Shown here: positions 11,069-23,200 of the stretch, piece by piece
Position numbering within the stretch: the first letter of the stretch is position 1
Layout: the number at the start of each line of letters is the position of its first letter
Source: Rhizophlyctis rosea
Taxonomy: Eukaryota; Chytridiomycota; Chytridiomycetes; Rhizophlyctidales; Rhizophlyctidaceae
Length of the DNA stretch: 34,291 bases
Reading direction: 5' to 3'
Assembly (NCBI GenBank): GCA_027596075.1
Contig: JADGJC010000374.1
Coordinates: forward strand, 2,295-36,585
Translations under genes and position numbers: made by a program
Notes under the pieces: model-generated
Databases searched by the model: none
The model's input: only the letters and a program-made list of their open reading frames with translations
What the model was told of the DNA's origin: nothing

Positions 11069-11994
11069 TCATTGCGCGGCTCCCGAGGCAGCCGGTGCCG
11101 ATGCTTTCTTTTCTCCGACTGGTTGGTTCCGTCCTGCAGCAATGGCAGCGGCTGCTTTGTAGAATTGGGGATACGATGAGGTCTTCATGAGTTGATATGT
11201 CTGGGGAGTAGAATGGACGGATGTTAGCGTTCTTGTAGCAAAGGGAGGGCCCACCCAGATGTGGGGTGCAAACACCTCCCCATGGGAAGTCTCCCCATAA
11301 CAGTGGATAAGGATGACACCCACCTGCTCCATAGCCGTAGCGAAAATATCCGGATGATAGTTCCCCTTCTCCCGAACCTCACTCACAATCTTCTTCCTCG
11401 TCGTCGCAGGCAAATTTACCTCCCTGTCACCCCCCGGAGTCAAGTACAGCGCCACCATCCGCTCCATCTCGTTTTTCAACTTCTCTTTCAAAACCCCAGC
11501 ATCCACATCGTTCAACCGCGGGAGGCTTCCTTCATCCACATGTTCAGGGGGTCCCACAATGGATGTGCTGGAATGAGCTGAGCCCGGTTCTACTGGGGAG
11601 GTTGGTGTTAGGGCAGAGGGCGATTGAAGAGACTGCCCTCCGGCAGTGGCACGGCCGAGGGAGGTGGTGGAGCCTCTAAGAGATGACGTGGAGGTTATGC
11701 GGCGGGCGTTGAGGAGGGTTTGAGGGAAGAGGGGGAGAGCGAGATCGCGGTATTTGAGGACTTGATGCCAAAATTCCAGGTTTTCCTGGTGAGCCACGAA
11801 GTGGTGTTAGCTTTTAGCTCAAGAAGCGGTCCGAAGTCCCGCCCACATGTTCGGCTTACATCAGAGTGCTCCTTCTTCACAAACGCCTCGAAATCGGAGA
11901 GTGTGAACGGGCTTTTGCATTCGTCGGCAAGGACTGAGGATAATCCTACTTTGTATCTTGACACTTGCTTGTTGTTGTTGTTGGCGGTTGCCAT
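11069..11994 (-). CDS. RGS-domain protein (regulator of G-protein signalling), 3 exons
   Basis: Exons 11994-11860, 11785-11324 and 11200-11069 join in phase 0 to 242 residues. The RGS box starts at about residue 30 (TLSDFEAFVKKEHSDENLEF, then WHQVLKYRDLAL) and ends with TYQLMKTSSYPQFYKA, the standard last helices. Its middle (about 136-198) includes LKEKLKNEMERMVALYLTPG and YHPDIFATAMEQ. A Ser/Thr/Pro-rich stretch of about 65 residues (about 68-132) is inserted after the third helix. RGS domains accelerate GTP hydrolysis by G-alpha subunits and so damp receptor signalling at the inner face of the plasma membrane. No other domain is visible. I chose the ATG at 11994 (AGAGATGGC); an in-frame ATG further upstream would add residues without family support. 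The C-terminus is Ala/Lys-rich. Confidence 0.88.
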
Positions 11995-14193
11995 CTCTGA
12001 TTGGGAAGTCTGCAGACGGCGTGAAGCGTTAGTGATATCATTCAATAAGGCTCCCAGCAGAATGCCGCCAATGGTAGCACTTGTAATGGAAGCAAGCCTA
12101 CATACACTGAGAAAGATCCCCTACCCGACGGTTATGCGGACAAAAAGCAAAAGCAAGTGGAACGAGGAATATGAGAGGCGGACACAAAAGTGCAAGATCA
12201 AAGTTATAGGGATGCTGGCAATTGGTAAAAGCTCATAAATAGGGCAGGAACAAGTCGATTGAGATGGCGTAGCACATTTAAGGGTCCTCTGATCGGAGAT
12301 TACGTGCATCAGAAGCCACTCTCTGGAATGTCTGATAGAATGTTTACCCTGTGATTGGGTATGGCGCCACGGTGCTTCAGTGGAAGGTTATGTCGGGGAT
12401 GGTGATCTGGCCTAGAGAGCAAATTTGCTAGGTGGTTGATTGAATGCGGTGAACGAAAGCACTATAGGTATGTGGGACACATGGCTGGGCATTCTGATTC
12501 TAGCTTTAGCAGTTCTCAATTTTGATCTCACAAAATTTACATCAATGTCTCGCGTAGTTTAGGATGCTTTTCGGTCACAAAGTTCACAATGCGATCGGAT
12601 GAAGCTTGGCGAGCCCAAACTGTAGCGGTGGTGTGGCTAGCAACGGCTGGTCACCCACTTCTGGTTCTCGTTAAATTCCTTGCTCTCCATTTATCCCTTC
12701 TCAAGGAAAATAGAAAGTGAAAAGTAGATCGATGCAGAGTACATAGGGCAAAGGCCAGGGCGCCGATAGGTGTGCGTGGAATATCAAGTGTGAAGGACGT
12801 CCATATGAAGCAGTTCGGCCTATTCGATCCTGATCAATACATGTACCGGATTGATATTTTTCTCACATTGTTGAGCGCGGTAGCTTTCAACGGTGATGCT
12901 GTCGTGAGGCACACTAGGTTGATCAGAAAATACCGGGTGGAAGACGGCGGTCTCCTCAAGGCAAACATGGGAAACGAATATTGAATGGGAAATTACTGCT
13001 TAGATGGAAGATACATATCAAGTTTGTGGAAAGGCTTTTGTGACGATGCAAGCATTCGGGAAATACATATTGCCGAGAAATAGGGACTAGTCAACCTCGG
13101 CTGAATGCTCGTAAGATGTCAAATGGATATCGTCTAAGATCAACCAATCGGCAATCGGGGTTGTCGCCTTGCCATATTTTTGCGTAGGTTCACCAAGAGC
13201 GGGTGTTGATCCCGCAGTTCTTGAAGCGTGATCAAGTATCGATGACTTCGATGTCACCGACTCAGGTGTGAAGGTGTCAGCCTTTGGGATTTCTTAACAT
13301 TTAGACCGTCCAGAAGAGCACATTGGGCAACTTGAGCATATTGTGACGTTGAATGAGATGCTGGAACTGTAAGCTGCCGTTTCCTTTTTGGCATGTAAAA
13401 TGCGACACATGGAGGTGGATCTACCACTTTGAGATGCACACAGGTTATTGCGATGGGCAAAAAATAACCGATCGAACCTCTCGAAAATCGCGATTGAGTC
13501 CACTCCTTTGTACATTCTGACTTTCGACCGATATGTCTTTCCCAAGTCGGAGGACCAGATTCGGCATCCATGAATGGTGGACGCAGCCTCGTGTGTAATA
13601 ACGGCTGATGTTGGCTTATTATTGCCATGGTAAGCTAGATCCTGATCATTGGGTGATGGATCAGTTATATATCTGCTTTTGAGAGTGATTCATCAGGAAT
13701 ATATCTCCTTTTGGAAGAGCAGTTACTGGTACCTGTGTTGAACACCACAACTGGTTAAAGAACTCATTGAGTGTGTTGGGCGGAGAAGCGTATAAGTTTC
13801 TTGCCTTTCGCAAGTAGGAACGTTGAGCACCTTACGGATGTGGAAAGTGTCCCCGCTTATGGTCTTCTGCACCTTCGGCTTGAAGTCATGGAGGCTACAA
13901 AAACATCTCAAGTTGGTCAGGACATTTTGGACACGCTCATCAATGACCTCTGTTCAGCGAACTATGCGTCCGAATCAAGAAGCAAGGCTGGGGAAGCGTG
14001 AGAGCAAGAAACCCAATATCATGATCGGTCATTCTCTTCTCATCGCTCTTAGCATGGCCAAAAAATGCAGAACAGAGCTCTCAAATCACTTGGCAATACC
14101 AGTTGTGCCGCTGCCATTTGTCTTCCGGTGGCCCATAGGACCTTGCTTCTGATGGCCCAAAATCCGACAACCCACTCGAAGGAAATTGGTTGA

Positions 14194-14219
14194 TGACTGT
14201 GCCGCCCGGGCCAAAAGCC
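14194..14219 (-). repeat. Dispersed 26-bp motif, copy 1
   Basis: TGACTGTGCCGCCCGGGCC followed by AAAAGCC. It differs from copy 2 at one base and is inverted relative to copies 3 and 4. Confidence 0.5.
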
Positions 14220-14750
14220 ACTTCTTCAGGCCCAGTTGTGATCAGGTTCATCGACAAAAAAGATCTATACTAAAGCTCTGAACTGTCATTCGTCAATGGC
14301 ATTCGTGAGTAAAGAACTTAGTGCGTGGACTGTTTGGCTTTGATCACGGATCATTTTCTTGACTGCTAAAGTTATTGAAATTGCTCCCCTGTGGATCAAT
14401 ATGACCATTCGTCATCACCCTTTCTCAAAGATTGCACGCTGCCGCATGCATTGGGTTGTTGAGAGGACACTTGGGTGTTCGTTGAAACCATGGTGCATTA
14501 ATATCAAGGTCGGTTATGCCCTCCTTTTTTCCCACTCCTCACTGACTCGAGCAAGGCGGTGTCGCGGAGGTTTCGATCCTCTACAGAGTTTAAACCCTCG
14601 TGCCAAAAAGGCTTTTGATCTTGTCCGCATGGCATGAGGATCAATCCAAAGCTCATTCTGCATTTCAAAGGCAATCTTCAAGCAGCTGATGGGAGTTTCA
14701 ACCCCTGCGTCTTGACTCATTTTTTGCCCAGCAGTGGTTGTGGCCCAATG

Positions 14751-15491
14751 TTAGCGAGAAGATAGTCCAATGGTGCGAATGGTTGAGATACCATTGGATA
14801 CCATGGTATACCTCCTGATACCATGAAAGACAGCCAAAACCAACTTATCAGGTAAAGCAGCATTCATGTTCTGACAGACCTCGATAGTATCACTTTTTGT
14901 CGTGTCTTGCAAAGGGGAAACACGATGATCAATGCCGTATGAATGTGAAGCAACCGGACAGAAAAAAAGCCGATGAAACTTGGCGTCATTCATGATACCT
15001 GCGAATGGCAGGCGGTGCATTTTAGTCTCGCTTTGTGACGTCTCGATAAGTTGCCACGTGATATCTCAGACAATCGTAATGCCCTTCGTTAAGCTAACCC
15101 ACAAAAAGACATCGCATCCATCAAAACGCCGCATCAAGTTGGTATTCTGCCAAATTTGACGGGCTGTTCGTTGATTCACTCATCAACACCTCTTCCATGC
15201 AACGAACCACCTGAATAGGAACCATCATCGAGATGCCCAAGGACGAGGCAAGCTCAATTTCAACGGCATGAATGCCTACGGTTGGTACCTGGGTTATTCT
15301 TGCAGGCATTGCAAGGGTCAATCGCACATGCAAAGGTCCAGCCGGATCCAACAAAGGGTACCCCTTCCCGACGGGGGTACGAACATCTCCCAGTGCGATG
15401 ATTGAGCAGCCCGTGGAACTAGTCATCACACAACTAATGCATTTCTTGCCAGTTTGATTGCCTTTTGTGTTTCGTAAGATGGAGTAGTGAC
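14751..15491 (-). pseudogene. Coding-like, frame-broken remnant of unknown gene
   Basis: On the minus strand a 21-codon open stretch (15491 to the TGA at 15428, ending AIKLARNALVV) passes, with a change of frame, into a 102-codon frame at 15429-15121. The latter contains GYPLLDPAGPLHVRLTLAMP and ASSLGISMMVPIQVV. A third stretch at 15020-14751 is in another frame. The alternation of hydrophobic and polar residues looks like former protein, but I recognise no family. Decay by frameshift is an inference; a chance frame cannot be excluded. Confidence 0.3.
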
Positions 15492-17518
15492 ATTAGGCCT
15501 TTGTGATGCCAATCACTCAGATCTCAACAAACCAAAAAACATCGTGCGGGAAATGCAACGGAAACATCTATTGAGAACAAGCGTTCCGCCCTGACCATTG
15601 GCCCCGGCTCCTATTCAACCGACGGGTCATCTCCGTTTCGATTTATGCCAATTTATCGGACCTTTGACCCCGGCCGATCCTGAAAAATGACAGGGCGTCT
15701 CGATGCCGGCAGAGAAAATGAATCCATTATGAAGGGGAACATAGGAAGGGCAGGGCAGCTTAAGGACAGCATTTTGCAAGCCATCAAGGGACTTATGGGA
15801 TTTGGCAATCCCCTCGGCAGGAAGTGTCCGGACAGAATTGTCGAAGCAGATCGTGACGAAAAAAGGTTAGAGACTCGAAAGATTGGCGAATTCCAGGGGT
15901 CCGTTTGCTTACCGAGAAACCTGCTACTTAAAGGCAAGTCACCGCAAGGCCCAGCAGCTTTGACCAAATTTGCTTCTACCTTCATATACAGTGCACCCAT
16001 ACCATATGCCTCCGTCTCCCGTACTCACACATGGCAGTCTACAACATTTTCAAAGCGACTATCATTTGCCGCCTGCAGGGCAGGCTTCCGGACAGTTGTG
16101 CTTCAATGCAATTTCCGACTTGGACGCCTCTGCAAATGCTTTGCTTCCCTCACTTCCGATATGCATACATGCCCAACTCAACTCTTGCACATCACCCACC
16201 TCTGAAAACCTATTCCTCTTACCACGCGCAGTGCTGTGTCGACGGACGCGTTCTGCGTGCTGCGTAATTCTTCCACGGTATGGAATTTTTTTCTTTGATC
16301 TGTGCTAGTGTTTCACCCCACACGCATACAAGGTAGGAAGCAATGTCTGCATCCACCGCACGGAAGAAAAAGTAATATTGATGGCAATTTTAGATCAGGA
16401 AGTGATAAACGCATTCCAAGACGTTTGCCCTCAACAGCAAACCCCATCAGGCTTTTTCAGAGCAACGCAAAAACACAAAATTGGTACGACAGCAGTGCGC
16501 CAATTGCTGAAGCACGACAAGGTTGACCAGACCATTCCTAGAGGTCCGTCAATGACAAACATTCCACATGAACATCATGCGTGGTCAACTTCCTCAAATA
16601 TCAACATCCTGATAAGGACGGATAAGATTCCAAGCTGGGTGGAGTGCCAGTGATGGATTTTAGTGATCATGAACTCGCTTTGAAAGACACGTGATGTCCT
16701 CCAACAGGCACCTGATCCATATGATCCACGTTTTCATCAGAATTGTGCTCAAAATCCTCATCTAAACTCCAATGTGACGGAACAAATGAGTCTTCCAAGA
16801 AATATAAAACAAGAAAAAAAACATGTGTTCGCCTGATTGACAGGGAGCTGCACCAGTGTCTATTACATATGGAAGTCCTGCCCTCGTGCAGCACTCTGAC
16901 GGCAACTTGCATGTGTGGGGGCGACATATGCATGCTCGGTAGTGTGGTAATGGTTGGTTGGAAACCGTTGGATAATGATTCAACATGAACACAATTGCAG
17001 TTGTGGCGAGTCCACCACCAAGCTTCCACGTTCTGCCATACGCTGTCCTGTCGAGACGTCTTTTACTTCTTTTTCAACTTCACAAGCGCACACAACCAAA
17101 TGCTGCGATACCTTCCATCCAAAACTGGGAGCCAAAAATCGAAAAACATCAGGTGCACACCCATGGCCGACGCATGAACCATAGCAGACGATCAGTCGCC
17201 TCAGCAACCGCATACCGATGCACTCACCCCTATCTCAGAAACACATCTATCGCTGAACCAATGAAAATAAACAGGCTGAATCAAATTGCTCACATTACAA
17301 TATTGGCAGCTACATACGCATGTACGAAATCCACCATCTACTCCTCCCACTTCATTCATTCGTTCATATCTAAGCGCTCATGGTGCTCTTGCTTATATTT
17401 TGGGCGCCGACGTAGCTATGTTCAGGCACGTCGTCGCCAACAGCCAGTTGATCGATGTCGACCAATCTGAGGGAAACTCGGCCAAAAAGTAAACATCACT
17501 GAGTCGTCAGTACCAGGA

Positions 17519-17544
17519 TGACTGTGCCACCCGGGCCAAAAGCC
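17519..17544 (-). repeat. Dispersed 26-bp motif, copy 2
   Basis: TGACTGTGCCACCCGGGCC followed by AAAAGCC. It also shares the preceding AGGA with copy 3 read in the same sense (AGGATGACTGTGCC). Confidence 0.5.
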
Positions 17545-20210
17545 GCAAGCCGCATCGGTGATAAACTTTGTGAACATACACATGCCGACCAAAGCGTTTT
17601 CCATAGACGCTTCTCTACGGTCAGTGGGCAAGGCATGATTATTTTGCCATCCTGAGGGAAACTCTTGACAGCGGAAGAACCTGGCTGTCTAGTCGACCAA
17701 TGTTAGAGCGGCTCCCCTTTGGATTCCAGTTGAAGGCAGTGTTGAAGTTTTGAATATGGTCGATAGGACGACGTCGTAACTAATCTTGCTATCTTGAGTG
17801 TCCTCTCATCTTTTGATCTTTTTTGCTTGAATGGAGTTCCACAAGGTGCCCATTCCGTACCTAGCACCCAGCTAGGCTTCGCGTAAGTAACTTGAAGAAA
17901 ACATGATCTCCGCAGTTGGAGTGTGTCACGGTCCCGATAACAGGTTGTTGTCGCAACTTACCCCATGAATTTTGAGGTGAGCTCCGTTTTTTTTTTTGGT
18001 ATGCTCCCTGAAGAAGCTCGTTCAGGGTCCGGTGGGAGCGGTTCAGTGACGACACACCAGTCGAAGCGAAAGTAGGAGAAGTTTGATTAGCAAAAAAAAG
18101 TTCTGACATTTCGTCCAGTCAGTCGCTCGAACACGGCTATGAGAGAGTGTAACAGAGACATCGCGCGTCGAAGTAAGTTGATCAATTTTACCTGTATGCC
18201 AGTAAGTTTCCTAGTCGAAACCATGTAGTGGAATTGGCAAATCGGTACCTATCCGGTTGTTAGAAAAGCAACCCATCGTGCATTAGATAGCGGAACAATC
18301 CAATTCTCGCAAAGTACGTAAGGTCTGGCTCTGTCGCCATATCTTTTTGGGGATTACCTACTAATGCTCCAGACTTGGCGAGAAATTTTCCCCTCGTGCG
18401 CTGCCGACCGAAAGAGCAAAAAACAGAAGGATGCACCTTGAACCACAAGAGTCCGCATATAGTCTCGATATGATGAGTGCGGGCTGACTTGACTGTTTGC
18501 GACAGTAGGAAAGACTATATTGTCACTTGGTAGGTTAGCATTTAAAGCGCAATGAGCAGCAATCATACATGTAGGCAAGGTCTGAAGATCGATTTCACAA
18601 ATGTCCTCAAACACTTTTGTCTCAAAACGTTTTGATAGAGCAAAGTGAGCAAGTGCCATAGCTAGAACTCCAACTGGACCTTCTTGCCTCGAACTATACA
18701 AGATGGGCGATCCGCATCTTTACCCCGTAACTTCCATTTTTGGTATGCAATTGTCCCGTTCATTGGGATGGATACAAAAGTCCACAGTCTGCTCACCGTA
18801 TGTGGAGAAAGAGAAGTAAAACGGAAAAGTTATCTAGCACTAAGCATGGAGGCGGCAAAGTTGACCTACACATTATTGTCACGCAGTTCTGGGAAAGGAC
18901 CTTCATTCATTACTCAGCATCCCATGACAGGAATGGATGACTATACTGAGAGAGTACAGCCTGCACAAGCATATGCTTCAGGGGAAGCCACTACCGCGGT
19001 ACGAACATAGGTCAATGCTATTCGATGAGCTGCATGAGTTGATCATCACACCCTCATGGCATTTTCCGAGCATCTTTCATCTTTTTATCAAATCTCATGG
19101 ATTGCTGACATTAGACCTTGACGGACCCCATGTGAAATACTTATGCAATGCGATTCACCAAATCCAGCAGAGACTCGGAAAGAAATGGCACGACAACAGG
19201 AAAACCTGTCGAGACAAAGCTTGCAACGCCGAGCATCGGCACTTCCATGTCCCGAAGTGTTCCTTTTTCACCGCTCGATGGTGTCCTGCCGGTGAGCAAT
19301 TTGGGAAGTGAGTCACCAATGCTGTGGCTCATCGCAGCTGGCGAAAGCGAGACGGATCGGGAGCATCAGGGAGATGTATGGAGGTGCATCATGAGACTGG
19401 TGAAGCGTTACGACACTGAAGGCACCTCGCATTGGCAGAATATGAAGTCGCTGAACCAGATCGCTTTCCAAAAAGTACATTGAAGCTCGGGCGCCCGCGA
19501 GATCGAAGTGCTCGGTCTGGTTGTCAGAAATGTACTTCTTTTTCGGATGGAAGGTCAACATGTACGTTTGGCAGCTCCACCACCTTTTCGTCCGGTATCC
19601 ATTCAAGTGTTTTTCCCCCTGTTTTCCAAACACCATCCTTCTCCCAATGTGAGTTATCGCAAGCCTCACCAACCTCTCAAATAACCGATTGTCTCTTCAC
19701 CCATGCGATGCTGTATTCTGTGGCAGATGCGCGACAGACCCCTCTGTGGTTTACCTCACCCGAGCATTCTTTTTCCGATGTATACTGGCAAAGACGGTCG
19801 CCGACGAGTCAGATATCGATGTCGGCATCCATCGTTTGAGCAGACGAAAACATTGGAAGCGGGTATTACATGTCAGAGCGAGATCACACTTATTGAACCT
19901 TCGGCACGAAGGAGCACGTCGAGACCGCAAAAGCCTTTCAACCCATTCCTATTCTAATTTCCTAACCAAAAAGGAGCGTGTATCGCCACAGACCTGATAG
20001 CCGACAGCTGAATCACGGTAAGATTGAGCCGCCCTAAAGCAACATCACCACATTTCACGACCAGCACACCTCTATTCTTCGACTAACGACAATAAAATAA
20101 ATCAGACATAAACTAACACTAAGGCCTACCTACGCTACACTCCCACTATTCAAAACACCCACCCCCCTACTCTATCTTAAAAAAAACCTCCATTACCCCC
20201 TCCACCCCAT

Positions 20211-23200
20211 CTAATGCCCGCTGCCAGGAACCATAGCTCCATGTCCACCCTCAAACCTCAAGTCCCTAAAAACGAAACAAAAGAATGACTCAGCAACAGT
20301 CACCAAAAAGCTTAAACCACACCAAAGAAAAAACCACAAAAACTCACCACCCAATAACCGGCCCAAACTTCGGCAAATTCTCCGCAACACTCAAAACATC
20401 CTTATCCCCCCTTCCACTAACAACGACAATCAAATCCTGCTTCTTACTCATCCCCCTCGCCAACTCAACAGCCTTATAAATCGCATGACTGCTCTCAAGC
20501 GCCGGGATAATCCCCTCAGTCTGCGTCATGATCCGGAATCCCTGCATGGCTTCCGCGTCTGTGGCGGCGATGTACTCTGCCCGAAGGGAATCTTTCAGGA
20601 AGGCGTGTTCGGGTCCTACACCGGGGTAGTCCAACCCAGCGGAGATGGAATGGGTTTCGATGATTTGGCCGTGAGAGTCTTGGATGAGGTATGTTTTTGT
20701 GCCGTGGAGGACGCCGGGGCGGCCCGCGGCAAGGGTTGCGGAGTGGCGGCCGGTCTCGATGCCTTTTTGAAGAGGAAAATGATGTCAGGGTTTTTAAACG
20801 TGACCCGACACCCCTTCCCCCCAGCAAAATCACAAAAAAAAAAAACTGACCATCACCACCAGCCTCAACACCAACAATCCTCACACTCTTATCCTGCACA
20901 AATGGATGGAACATCCCAATCGCATTGCTTCCGCCACCAACACACGCAACCACACAATCAGGCAACTTGCCCCTCTTCTCCAAAATCTGCGCCCGCGCCT
21001 CGCGTCCAATAACGCTCTGGAACTCCCGCACAAGTGTGGGGAAGGGGTGAGGTCCAATCGCCGATCCAATAATGTAATGCGTGGTGGAAACGTTCGTGAC
21101 CCAGTCCCGGAGAGCTTCGTTGACGGCGTCTTTGAGAGTTTTGGAGCCTGTTTGGTGGTGGGGAGGGAACATGAGTTGACTCATTCAGATGCCATCAAAC
21201 CCCCATCCCAAACCCCACCCCCCCAAACGAACAAAACACATCACAAACTCAACCAAAAAAGAAAAAAAAAACACTCACCACTCTCAACAGGCACAACCTT
21301 CGCCCCCAAAAGCCTCATCCTAAAGACATTCAATGCCTGCCTCCTAACATCCTCCGCCCCCATATAAACCGTACAATCCAATCCAAACTTCGCACACACC
21401 GTCGCCGTCGCAACACCATGTTGCCCCGCTCCCGTTTCAGCAATAATCCGTTTCTTTCCAATTCGCTTCGCGAGAAGGACTTGTCCGATGGCGTTGTTGA
21501 TTTTATGCGAGCCAGTGTGGTTGAGGTCTTCGCGTTTCAGCCAGATGCGGGCGCCGCCTGGAATAGCAAGAGGTGAGTAACGAAATGTGTAGGGGCAACG
21601 GCAGCGAAATTGAACACATGTGGAATCAAAAAATCACATACCAGCATGTTCCGTCAACCTCTCAGCCAAATGCAACGGAGACGGTCTTCCCATGTACTCA
21701 TACTGGCTACGGAACTCTTCCCAGAAGCTAGGATCGTCCTGTGCGTCCGCAAACGCCCGTTCCAACTCGTCCAAACAATCGACAAGAGCCTCCGGGGCGT
21801 ATTGGCCACCGAAATCACCGAAACGGTTGGCGATGCGCGAGGCGGTGCGGGGTGTTGCGGGCTTGGCTTTGACGATTTGGGCGGCGGGAGGTACGTCGGC
21901 GATTGGGGGTTCGATGGCTGGGGGTGGGTATGTTAGAGGTTGGAGATTCAGACAGGATTGAGGTGATTGGACTGTGACTTACCGGGGTGCTCGCCGTGAC
22001 GGCCGGTGATGTCTTGTGCAAAGCTGAGGACTTTTTGTGCCCGTTCTCCCTTTGCTGTGATGTTGAAGTCGATCAGTAATCAAAGTAATATGATAGAAAT
22101 GTTCCTCTTGATGCATTGGGTGGATACAGCCAACCATCTTCAGAAGGTCGTGCTGCCCCATCTTCTTCGCCGCACATCCACCATGTGTGCCTAGTCAAAT
22201 CACATAACATGCCCATCTCACAAGCTCAACAAAATCCCCACCAATCCTCATCAACAAACCAACACGACCCCCCAAAGTCCCAACCCCTCAAACTCACAAA
22301 CCCACCAACCCTATGAAAAACTCACCAGCATTCTTCAACGTAGTAATGATCTTACTCCCAATGACTACACCCTCCGCCTGACTCCCCACCTCCACAAAAT
22401 GCTCCCTAGTACTAACACCAAAGCCCACCGCCAGCGGCAAATCCGTGTACTTCTTGATCCTTTCCAAAAGCGGTTTCAAATCAACAGAAACAGTCGTCCT
22501 CGCACCGGTCACACCGAGAGTCGAGACGACGTAGATGAACGTGTCGGCTACGGTGGAGAGGTGTTGGATGCGGGTGTCGGTTGTTGAGGGGGCGATGAGG
22601 GGGACGTAGGAGAGGCTGGTGTGGACGCAAGTTAGCCGTTTACTGGTTCCGCGACATATCCATCACACCCTGTCGCCCTATTCACATATTCATATTCACA
22701 ATCACCGCTCCGCGGCGCGGGCCCGGCAGTTCCACCGCTTCGCGGCGCGGGCCCATCAATTCCACCGCTCCGCGGCGCGGTCCCGGCAGTTCCACCGCTC
22801 CGCGGCGCGGGCCCGGCAGTTCCACCGCTCCACGGCGCGGGCCCATCACATCCACCGCTCCAGCCCCGAACGCGCGAGCATTTCCACCGCTTCGCTCCAG
22901 CCCCACCCGCGGACATTTCCACCGCTCCGCTCCAGCCCCAACCCGCGAGCATTTCCACCGCTCCGCTCCAGCCCCAACCCGCAAGCATTTCCACCGCTTC
23001 GCTCCAAGCCCACCCGCGGGCATCAGTTCCACCGCTCCGCAGCGCGGCCCCCTCACCAAACCCCCCACCCCCCCCCCCCACCCCCACCAACCCACCCACC
23101 ACCAGAGCGCCACACACCCAGCCACACACACAAAAACACAAANNNNNNNNNNCCCCACCTCACCCTACCCCATATCCCCAACACATACACACAACACACA

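Larger units (their letters stand above)
11995..20210. other. 8.2 kb tract without a recognisable intact gene
   Basis: Between the 5' end of the RGS gene and the 3' end of tryptophan synthase. Several open frames of 100-172 codons exist on both strands (for example 15687-16205 plus and 16985-17470 plus), but none resembles a known family or has convincing splice partners. Coding-like stretches in changing frames (minus strand at 15491-14751, listed separately) suggest old pseudogene debris. Two copies of a dispersed 26-bp motif lie at 14194 and 17519. Confidence 0.45.

Noticed and set aside
14555..14592. tRNA-like B-box sequence (GGTTTCGATCC)
   Set aside because: No matching A box and no cloverleaf could be drawn around it.
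15687..16205. 172-codon plus-strand ORF, with a 115-codon ORF opposite
   Set aside because: No recognisable domain, no promoter or splice context, mixed composition; both strands open, so it is probably chance or old debris.
16985..17470. 161-codon plus-strand ORF
   Set aside because: No domain; rich in Arg/His/Ser/Thr without ordered pattern; competing open frames on both strands.
20485..21367. Plus-strand ORFs of 153-175 codons
   Set aside because: Antisense shadows of tryptophan synthase exons and introns.
22701..23047. CRISPR-like array
   Set aside because: Units are directly adjacent, with no unique spacers, in a eukaryotic intron.
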